A DNA stretch of 14,842 nt. Source: JBBDNV01 sp040877415. Its GTDB lineage: Bacteria > Planctomycetota > Planctomycetia > Pirellulales > PALSA-1355. The notes below the pieces were generated by a model. That model had not been told where the DNA came from. It saw only the letters and a list, made by a program, of their open reading frames with translations, and made no database searches. A program made the translations under genes and the position numbers. Below, piece after piece: positions 1 through 5,732 of this stretch. The number at the start of each line of letters is the position of its first letter. Within the stretch, counting starts at the first letter, position 1. The stretch covers positions 1 to 14,842 of the forward strand of contig JBBDNV010000149.1 of assembly GCA_040877415.1 (NCBI GenBank), written 5' to 3'.

Positions 1-55
1 ACCCCCGACTTCCACGGTGTAAACGTGGCGCTCTAACCAACTGAGCTAATCGCCC
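1..55 (-). tRNA. tRNA-Val(UAC), 3' part outside the window
   Basis: Read on the minus strand from base 55, the sequence gives a 7-nt acceptor 5' strand (GGGCGAT), TA, a D arm with GCTC/GAGC stem and AGTTGGTTA loop, and a perfect anticodon stem CCACG/CGTGG around loop TTTACAC. The anticodon TAC lies at 19-21. The variable region and the first G-rich T-stem strand follow before the window edge. The T loop, the 3' acceptor strand and any encoded CCA are not visible, so the gene is incomplete here rather than broken. Anticodon UAC reads GUA and other valine codons. The D-arm consensus and stem pairing make the identification firm. Confidence 0.95.
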
Positions 56-70
56 GCTTGTGTCCTAGCA

Positions 71-100
71 AGTCTATCGCAAAGCGGCGCGAGCGTCCAA
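71..100 (-). promoter_or_regulatory. possible sigma70-type promoter of the tRNA-Val gene
   Basis: On the minus strand a TTGGAC box (100-95) is separated by 18 bp from TAGACT (76-71). The tRNA starts 15 bp after the second box, which suits a short tRNA leader. The -35 match is weak and the call rests mainly on position and spacing. Confidence 0.35.
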
Positions 101-321
101 GCCGGTTCGGGAATCAGAGGCCGAACCCGGCGGCCTCGGTGTGTCTTGGTGCCTGTCGACACGATTTCCACCGTCCTTGCCGCGCCTCGGTAAGGAATCG
201 CTGGCGCCTTATTTCTACTTCGACAGCAGGGTTAAAAGGTAGTTCCAACGAAGGGTATCCGGTGAATACTGCGCCCTCGTTCGCTCGTTTCGATCGTCGC
301 AAACGCGCAACGATTCTTTTG

Positions 322-349
322 TTGAAAACGGTCCACACCCTTTCATGCT
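322..349 (+). promoter_or_regulatory. possible sigma70-type promoter of the HTH-repeat gene
   Basis: TTGAAA (322-327), a 16-bp spacer and CATGCT (344-349) form a plausible vegetative promoter in a locally A+T-richer stretch. Transcription would start near 356 and leave a leader of about 65 nt before the TTG start codon at 421. The -10 box is weak. Confidence 0.35.
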
Positions 350-420
350 AACGCGTGAGTTCTTAAACTGACTTCCTTATGAGGGGCACCTAACTACGTT
401 TCCATAGGAGGATTCCTGCC

Positions 421-924
421 TTGGCGAAAAAGAAATCAAGCACCGGCGTGGCTACGAAAAGCGACGCAATTCGCGAAGTCATCGCCGCGCATCCGAAAGC
501 AACTCTAAAGGAAATCAAGGAAAAGCTGCAAGCGCGCGGGGTAAAAGCTTCCGACGCGCTGGTAAACAAAGTCAAGTACCGCCGCAAGCGGGCCGGCGGA
601 AAGAGAATGGGCCCGGGGCGCAAGGCCAACTCGCGCGTTAGCAAGGCCGACGCCATTCGTAACATGTTCGGTCAAATGGGGCGAAAGGCCCGGCCGCGCG
701 ATGTCATCGCCGCGCTGAAGGCCCGCGGCGTCGTCGTCACCAGCGCCCAAGTCAGCACGCTACGCCGCAAGTTGCCGCGCAACGGCTCGCTCCGCGCGTT
801 GGCCGCGGAGGCTGTATTGCTCGATCACCTGCTGGCGGCCAAGCACCTGGCTCAACGGCTGGGCGGAATTGCCATTGCCCGACAGGCGCTCGACAGCCTG
901 GCGAAAATCGTCGAAGTACAGTAA
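421..924 (+). CDS. small basic protein with two related HTH-like repeats, putative DNA-binding protein
   Basis: The 167-residue product begins at a TTG codon, chosen because AGGAGGA (406-412) sits 8 nt upstream. The N terminus is lysine-rich. Two segments are clearly related: residues 13-57 and 75-119 both read K-x-DAIR, then a helix, then L-x-ARGV, then A-x-V and a basic tail. This suggests an internal tandem duplication of a small helix-turn-helix or winged-helix-like unit of about 45 residues. The units are joined by a Gly/Arg/Lys-rich linker (57-72) that could contact DNA. Residues 125-165 form a predicted amphipathic helical tail with LLAAKHLAQRLGG and a following helix, perhaps for oligomerisation. 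A nucleoid-associated or regulatory role is inference; no enzymatic motif is visible. The gene is monocistronic, being followed by an intrinsic terminator. Confidence 0.85.
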   Translation: MAKKKSSTGVATKSDAIREVIAAHPKATLKEIKEKLQARGVKASDALVNKVKYRRKRAGGKRMGPGRKANSRVSKADAIRNMFGQMGRKARPRDVIAALKARGVVVTSAQVSTLRRKLPRNGSLRALAAEAVLLDHLLAAKHLAQRLGGIAIARQALDSLAKIVEVQ

Positions 925-963
925 CCGTCCGTTGGAACGCATGCTTTCCGGCGCGATTTAACG

Positions 964-996
964 CTGCTATCCTGGACTTCGGGATAGCAGTTTTTT
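964..996 (+). terminator. intrinsic terminator after the HTH-repeat gene
   Basis: A perfect 9-bp stem (964-972 CTGCTATCC with 982-990 GGATAGCAG) encloses a 9-nt loop and is followed at once by six T residues (991-996). It lies 40 bp after the stop codon and directly before the first possible ATG of the next gene. Confidence 0.9.
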
Positions 997-997
997 C

Positions 998-2056
998 ATG
1001 GTGGCGCCCAAGCAGCCGCTGCCCAGAAGCGCGCCACGGACAGGGCCGGTTTACGACAATCGCGACGAACGGGCCAGCCACGCGAGGTTGCGGGTGCTCG
1101 AGATCACACTGGTGGTATTATTGACGGCGCACCTGTTGCTGGTCGACGTCGCCATGGCGGGTCCGCTCGTGAGCGTGTGGATCGAGTGGCGCGCTCGCCG
1201 CCGTTCCGAACATCCGTCCGATGGGTTTGCCAGACGACTTGCCGTGCTGGCAATCTGGGCTCTGGCCGGCGGGAGCATCCTGGGCGGGATCTTACTGGCC
1301 ATTCGTTACCTGGCGGACGATCGAGCGTACTTTGCGGCGCTTTGGGCGATTCCGCCGTCCCGAATCTGGTTCGGACTGGCGGAGCTGTTGTTCTCCTTCG
1401 TCTGCCTCGGCGCGTACGTAGCTTTATGGAATCGCTGGCGCGGCCCCAGAGTGATACACCGTTTGTTGGCCCTGGCCGGAACGTCCAACCTGGCGATTCA
1501 CTTTCCGGCGCTGTTCGCCGTGATCGCGGTGGTGAGCACGCGCAGCGAACTTGCCGCAAAACCGCTCGATCGCGCGGCCTACCAGCAGATGCTCATCGAC
1601 GGCGAGGTGCTGTCGCGCGTGTCGCACGTCTGGCTGGCCGCGGCCGCCGTGGCAGGCATCGTCGTTGCGGCGCTCGCCATGCGGACGTCCGAGGCGACCC
1701 TGCCGATCCCGATTCGCGATCGTCATCTCAAAACGGGCGCCCGGTTGGCGCTCGCGGCGACCCTGTTGCAGTTTCTCGCCGGCATTTGGGTGGTGCTGGA
1801 AATGCCTGAAAACGCGCGACGACCCCTGCTGGGCGGCGACTGGCTGGCCACCGGCCTGTTTCTGGCCTCGCTCCTGTTAAGCGTGCTGTTGCTACACCTG
1901 TTGTCGGCCATCGCCCTGGGAGACAGGCAATCGAAGCAGGTACGGCGATCGGTTGCCGTCGTGACGCTATTAGTGCTGCTCATGGTGGGAACTCGGTTGA
2001 GACTGAACGCTCAGGCGGAGCCGCCCGTGCCCGCGACTGTTACTGTCCCATCGTGA
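998..2056 (+). CDS. polytopic membrane protein with intramembrane histidines, function unknown
   Basis: The product is 352 residues if translation starts at ATG 998. That ATG sits 2 bp after a terminator T-tract and has no ribosome-binding site. GTG 1094, with GAGG 6 nt upstream, is a good alternative and would give 320 residues starting just before the first membrane helix. About eight hydrophobic segments are visible, near residues 34-60, 80-103, 122-144, 155-180, 208-228, 245-268, 282-307 and 318-334, followed by a short polar tail. Histidines fall within or at the edge of several helices (H45, H168, H210, H300), a pattern seen in haem-b-binding membrane proteins, so a redox role is possible but unproven. 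No transporter signature was recognised. The gene is alone in its orientation segment, with the epimerase 112 bp downstream. Confidence 0.75.
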   Translation: MVAPKQPLPRSAPRTGPVYDNRDERASHARLRVLEITLVVLLTAHLLLVDVAMAGPLVSVWIEWRARRRSEHPSDGFARRLAVLAIWALAGGSILGGILLAIRYLADDRAYFAALWAIPPSRIWFGLAELLFSFVCLGAYVALWNRWRGPRVIHRLLALAGTSNLAIHFPALFAVIAVVSTRSELAAKPLDRAAYQQMLIDGEVLSRVSHVWLAAAAVAGIVVAALAMRTSEATLPIPIRDRHLKTGARLALAATLLQFLAGIWVVLEMPENARRPLLGGDWLATGLFLASLLLSVLLLHLLSAIALGDRQSKQVRRSVAVVTLLVLLMVGTRLRLNAQAEPPVPATVTVPS

Positions 2057-2106
2057 CGAATCGACGGCGGCTTGCGACGTTGGCAGTGGGCCTTGCGTTG
2101 GAGCCA

Positions 2107-2129
2107 GGTTCCGTTTCAATAGCGGAACC
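2107..2129 (+). other. stem-loop between membrane protein and epimerase genes
   Basis: GGTTCCG (2107-2113) and CGGAACC (2123-2129) form a perfect 7-bp stem with a 9-nt loop, and a second short G+C hairpin (2131-2141) follows. No T-tract is present, so this may be a weak terminator, an RNA-stabilising hairpin, or an operator. Confidence 0.35.
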
Positions 2130-2168
2130 CGGCGTGACGCCCTCCGCAAACCCGGACGAGGTTGGTTG

Positions 2169-3113
2169 ATGGCTTTGGAAATTGTGACGATCGCCGACGC
2201 CGTCGTCGGTTCGCGCGCAAAGATCCTGCCCGCGGTCGGATTCAACTGCTACGGCTTCTCCGTGCCAACGCGCAGCGGTCCGCTGGAAGCGCTGTGGTCG
2301 GCGCCCGATTTTACCGACGGGACGGCAAAGCCCACCCACAGCGGCATTCCATTGTTGTTTCCGTTTGCCGGGCGGATTCGCGGCACGTCATTTCGCTTTC
2401 GGGACAAGGACTACGAGCTGGAGGCGGGCGACGGCCAGGGCAATGCGATCCATGGGTTGGTCTTCAATCGACCGTGGCGCGTCATCGAGCAAGCCCCGGA
2501 CCGGGTCGTGGGCCAGTTCCAGGCATCGCTGCACGATCCGTCGCTCGCCAGGCGCTGGCCGGCCGATTTTCGCATCACGGCCGATTATCGGATCGCCGGC
2601 AACACGCTCTCGACCGAGTTTCTCATTGATAACCCCGACGAGAAACCGTTGCCGTTCGGCTTCGGAACGCACCCTTATTTTCGCGTGCCGCTGGGCGGCG
2701 CTCGGGCCGACGATTGCCGCGTTACCATTCCCGTGGGCACTTGTTGGGACTTGGACGAGTTGCTGCCCACGGGCCGCGCGGCGCCGATCCCGCAATGCGA
2801 GCGGCTTTCGCGCGGCATGCCGGTCGGCGAGATGAAGCTAGACCACGTCTTCGGCGGATTGAAATCGGTCGACCACCGGGTGACAACCACGATTCACGAT
2901 CCGACGAGCGGCCGGACACTTGTGCACTCGTTCGACGATCGGTTCACGGCCTGCGTGGTTTTCAACCCGCCCAATCGCGAGGCGGTGTGCATCGAGCCGT
3001 ACACGACGATTCCCGATGCGTTCAGCTTGGGCGAGAAAGGCATCGACCCCAACCTGAAAATCCTGGCCCCGGGCGAGTCGTTCCGCGCGCGCGTCGAAAT
3101 CCGGGTCGAATAG
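2169..3113 (+). CDS. aldose 1-epimerase (galactose mutarotase) family protein
   Basis: The 314-residue product, close to the usual family length of about 300-350, should interconvert alpha and beta anomers of an aldose or a related hexose phosphate in the cytoplasm. No signal peptide is present. Family landmarks appear in order: SGIPLLFPFAGRI (58-70), NAIHG with H95, FGFGTHPYF (163-171) with H168, the presumed general acid, KLDHVF (223-228) and CIEPYTT (274-280) with E276, the presumed base. The start is ATG 2169, with GAGG at 2158-2161 seven nt upstream; an in-frame TTG directly precedes it and is less likely. Substrate cannot be read from the sequence, and D-hexose-6-phosphate mutarotases are a related alternative. 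It lies before the sulfatase in the same orientation but with a 154-bp gap and a separate promoter, so co-transcription is uncertain. Confidence 0.9.
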   Translation: MALEIVTIADAVVGSRAKILPAVGFNCYGFSVPTRSGPLEALWSAPDFTDGTAKPTHSGIPLLFPFAGRIRGTSFRFRDKDYELEAGDGQGNAIHGLVFNRPWRVIEQAPDRVVGQFQASLHDPSLARRWPADFRITADYRIAGNTLSTEFLIDNPDEKPLPFGFGTHPYFRVPLGGARADDCRVTIPVGTCWDLDELLPTGRAAPIPQCERLSRGMPVGEMKLDHVFGGLKSVDHRVTTTIHDPTSGRTLVHSFDDRFTACVVFNPPNREAVCIEPYTTIPDAFSLGEKGIDPNLKILAPGESFRARVEIRVE

Positions 3114-3185
3114 CGCGCGAAAAATCGCGGCTCGGGCCGGCGAATCGGCCAACGAGGAGAACCCGGCCGAGGATCGCTCGCTCGT

Positions 3186-3214
3186 TTGACCAGCGCGGGG
3201 CGCCCAGTCACAAT
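3186..3214 (+). promoter_or_regulatory. sigma70-type promoter of the sulfatase gene
   Basis: TTGACC (3186-3191), 17 bp, then CACAAT (3209-3214) gives five and four matches to the vegetative consensus at ideal spacing. The predicted start near 3221 leaves a leader of about 47 nt. Confidence 0.5.
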
Positions 3215-3267
3215 CGACCTCGGCCTGAGCAACTGCCCTCAGGCGGGCCGAAGAGCAAGGGGCTTTG

Positions 3268-5058
3268 ATGCCGTTTTCACGTGTGACTTTCAGCCCCCGT
3301 GGGCGATATCGATTCGCCGTCTGGCTAAAAACGCCGGCGGCGGTGACGTTGGTCGTCGTCGCCCTGACGCATGGACCGCGGCTTTCCGCGCGGGACGCTC
3401 TAGCGCCGCCGCGTCCCCCCAACGTGGTCTTGATCGTGACCGACGACCAGGGTTGGGGTGACGTCGGCTTCCACGGCAATCCGCGGCTCAAGACGCCGCA
3501 TCTCGATCGGCTGGCCGCCGAGAGCGTGGAGCTCGGGCATTTTTACGTGTGCCCGGTTTGCAGCCCGACGCGGGCCAGCTTGATGACCGGACGCTACAAC
3601 TACCGCACCGGCGCCATCGACACGTATTTGGGTCGCTCGACGATGGTGGCCGAGGAAACGACGTTGGCCGAAATGTTCGCCGCGGCCGGCTACCGCACGG
3701 GCATTTTTGGCAAATGGCACCTGGGAGACAATTATCCTTCGCGGCCCATCGATCAAGGCTTTGCCGAGGCGCTGGTGCACCGCGGCGGCGGCATCGGGCA
3801 GCCCGCCGATCCGCCGGGCAACTCGTACTTCGACCCGCTGCTCGCGCACAACGGCCGCGACGAAAAGACAAAGGGCTATGCGAGCGACATTTTTACCGAC
3901 GCCGCGATCGATTTCATGACCGCTCACCGCGAGCGGCCTTGTTTCGTCTATCTGGCCTTCAATTGCCCCCACGCGCCGCTCCAAGTGCCCAAGGAGTATC
4001 AAGACCCCTATCGCGGCCAGTCGCTGGGCGAAGCGACCGAAAAACTCTATGGCATGGTGGCCAATATCGACGACAACCTCGGGCGGCTGCTTGCCAAAAT
4101 CAACGAGCTGGGGCTCGACGACCAGACGATTGTCGTCTTTTTGACGGACAACGGCCCGCAGCAGGGCGCGCGCTACAACGGCGTTCTGCGCGGGCTGAAA
4201 GGCTCCGTCTACGACGGCGGCATTCGCGTGCCGTGCCTCGTGCGCTGGCCGGGCCGATTGGAAGCCGGACGTAAAGTGGACCAGGTGGCCGCCCACATCG
4301 ATCTGGCGCCGACGCTGCTGGAGGCCTGCGGCATCTCACGGCCCCCGGGCGTGGCGTTTGACGGGCTGAGCCTTTGGCCCGTTTTGCGCGGAGAACAGGC
4401 GTCGTTGCCCGAGCGGCTGTTGTTTTTCCAATGGCACCGCGGCGACGAACCCCAGAAATTTCGGGCCTGCGCCGTGCGCGGGCCGCGCTACAAGCTCGTG
4501 CAACCGGAAGGAAGCTTCGAACAGTCGCCGTTCGAGCCCGCCTGGGCGCTTTACGACATGTCGGCCGACCCGGCCGAGCGCCAAAACGTCATCGACGCCC
4601 ACCCCGACGTGGCCGCGAGCATGAAAGCCGCTTATGAAAAATGGTTTGCCGACGTCAGCGGCACGCGCGGCTATCCGGTCCCGCGGATCGTCGTGGGCAC
4701 GCGCTACGAAAACCCCGTGATATTGACCCGGCAGGATTGGCGAGGCGCCCGTGCCTTGTGGAACGCCAAGGGTCTGGGGCATTGGGACGTTGAGGTGGCG
4801 CGGACCGGCCGCTACGACATCAGCCTGCGCATCCCGGCCAGCAACCAAGAGCGCACCGCGCAGTTACGCGTCGGCGAGTTCGAGAGTTCGCGGCCACTGC
4901 CGGCGGGGCACCGCAGCGCCACGTTTGAGAACGTGCGACTGACGGCCGGGACGTTTCGCCTGGAGGCGGCCGTCGAGCAGGCGGACGACCGCGTTGGCGC
5001 TCACTACGTCGACATCCTGGCGCAATCGGTCGGCGAACCGATACCTCCGCGCGAGTAA
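3268..5058 (+). CDS. exported sulfatase (arylsulfatase type, formylglycine-dependent)
   Basis: The 596-residue product should hydrolyse a sulfate ester, most likely on a polysaccharide or glycosaminoglycan, outside the cytoplasmic membrane. A basic N terminus and hydrophobic segment (about 16-34) form a signal peptide. The alkaline-phosphatase-like core shows metal ligands D59 and D60 (VTDDQGWGD), the nucleophile C98 in C-S-P-T-R (98-102), which needs conversion to formylglycine, K149-W-H151, H235 (CPHAP), TDNG (293-296; D294, N295) and K311 (LKGS). A C-terminal beta-rich region (about 480-590) follows the catalytic domain, as in many planctomycete sulfatases. The start is ATG 3268, five nt after AAGGGG; the preceding in-frame TTG is less likely. 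Maturation requires a formylglycine-generating enzyme, not encoded here. The precise substrate is unknown. Confidence 0.93.
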   Translation: MPFSRVTFSPRGRYRFAVWLKTPAAVTLVVVALTHGPRLSARDALAPPRPPNVVLIVTDDQGWGDVGFHGNPRLKTPHLDRLAAESVELGHFYVCPVCSPTRASLMTGRYNYRTGAIDTYLGRSTMVAEETTLAEMFAAAGYRTGIFGKWHLGDNYPSRPIDQGFAEALVHRGGGIGQPADPPGNSYFDPLLAHNGRDEKTKGYASDIFTDAAIDFMTAHRERPCFVYLAFNCPHAPLQVPKEYQDPYRGQSLGEATEKLYGMVANIDDNLGRLLAKINELGLDDQTIVVFLTDNGPQQGARYNGVLRGLKGSVYDGGIRVPCLVRWPGRLEAGRKVDQVAAHIDLAPTLLEACGISRPPGVAFDGLSLWPVLRGEQASLPERLLFFQWHRGDEPQKFRACAVRGPRYKLVQPEGSFEQSPFEPAWALYDMSADPAERQNVIDAHPDVAASMKAAYEKWFADVSGTRGYPVPRIVVGTRYENPVILTRQDWRGARALWNAKGLGHWDVEVARTGRYDISLRIPASNQERTAQLRVGEFESSRPLPAGHRSATFENVRLTAGTFRLEAAVEQADDRVGAHYVDILAQSVGEPIPPRE

Positions 5059-5102
5059 ATTCGCGGCGCGTCCGGTCGTGCTTCGCGGTTTGACGGCGAA
5101 TC

Positions 5103-5522
5103 CTACTTGGCCGCGGCCTGCGTCGTCGTATCCTCGCCGCCGGGGAGTTTGCCCTGTTTGATCAGTGCGCCGAAGGTCGGCGAATTCGGATCGTCTGGGT
5201 TGGCTTTCATTTCGGCCACTTTGTCCAGGGCCTCCTGAATCTTGGCCGTGTCTTTCAAGTCGGTCTTACGGTCCAGCAGGGCATCGAGGGCGTTGCCGTA
5301 CGCGTTGTGGTCCTTCTTCTTCGTGCCGACGTGACACACATTGCACTTGGCCTGTTTCACCGCGGCGGCCAATGCCGTTTCCTCGGGTGTCGAAGGTTCC
5401 TTTTTGACGTACTTGTCCTCGAACTCCTTTTTGAACGGAGCGACTGCCTGAGCCGATTCGATTCGGGCCAATAGCGTGCCGGCAACGAAGCCGCAAAGGA
5501 CCAACAGACATAAGTTCTTCAT
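5103..5522 (-). CDS. exported monohaem cytochrome c-like protein
   Basis: The 139-residue product has a clear signal peptide (MKNLCLLVLCGFVAGTLLA, cleavage probably near residue 26) and one CxxCH haem-attachment site, C60-N-V-C63-H64. The mature protein of about 113 residues is small, charged and mostly helical, with the pattern HVGTKKKDHNAYGNAL after the haem site and FGALIKQGKLPG near the end. This resembles a family of short c-type cytochromes common in planctomycetes; a periplasmic electron-transfer role is inferred. No methionine sixth ligand can be assigned: M105 is the only mature methionine and lies outside a typical context. The start is ATG 5522, with AGG and GGAG just upstream, rather than a longer in-frame start at 5591 that would bury the signal peptide. 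It converges with the sulfatase and has its own promoter. Confidence 0.85.
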   Translation of the reverse strand: MKNLCLLVLCGFVAGTLLARIESAQAVAPFKKEFEDKYVKKEPSTPEETALAAAVKQAKCNVCHVGTKKKDHNAYGNALDALLDRKTDLKDTAKIQEALDKVAEMKANPDDPNSPTFGALIKQGKLPGGEDTTTQAAAK

Positions 5523-5640
5523 GAAACCTGTTCTCCAAATGCAATGCGACCGGCCAGGATAGCGGAGGTCTGGCACTGGTGGAGGGATCACGCGGGGATT
5601 CTAGGCAGGACGATTCAGGCGGGTTCCGCTACCGCGTTCT

Positions 5641-5669
5641 AGTAAATCCCATGCTGCTTGATCTGTCAA
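5641..5669 (-). promoter_or_regulatory. strong sigma70-type promoter of the cytochrome gene
   Basis: On the minus strand TTGACA (5669-5664), exactly 17 bp, then TTTACT (5646-5641) gives a perfect -35 and a four-of-six -10. Transcription would begin near 5634 and leave a leader of about 110 nt. This separates the cytochrome from the kinase gene upstream. Confidence 0.6.
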
Positions 5670-5678
5670 GCGGTCCGG

Positions 5679-5696
5679 GCGCCCATCGGCGGGCGC
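5679..5696 (-). other. G+C-rich hairpin in the kinase-cytochrome gap
   Basis: GCGCCC and GGGCGC (5679-5684 and 5691-5696) pair around a 6-nt loop, 37 bp after the kinase stop codon. No U-tract follows on the minus strand. It may serve as a weak transcription end for the kinase message. Confidence 0.3.
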
Positions 5697-5732
5697 TCGC
5701 GCGACGCTAGCAAACCTTTTGCACGGCACGCT

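Larger units (their letters stand above)
56..420. other. intergenic region between tRNA-Val and the HTH-repeat protein
   Basis: About 365 bp without a credible gene. The short frames here lack ribosome-binding sites and recognisable protein features. The region is less G+C-rich than the flanking genes towards its right end and probably holds two divergent promoters: one for the tRNA (71-100) and one for the gene starting at 421 (near 322-349). No strong repeat or terminator was seen. Confidence 0.6.

Noticed and set aside
58..351. 97-codon plus-strand frame next to the tRNA
   Set aside because: Arg/Ser/Pro-rich chance composition, no ribosome-binding site, and it runs through the predicted promoters.
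3114..3135. CGCG-AAAAAT-CGCG hairpin after the epimerase stop as a terminator
   Set aside because: A stem of only 4 bp and no T-tract follow; likely chance in G+C-rich sequence.
5059..5102. ATTCGC/GCGAAT inverted repeat between sulfatase and cytochrome as a shared terminator
   Set aside because: A 6-bp stem with a loop of about 30 nt and no T-tract is too weak to call.
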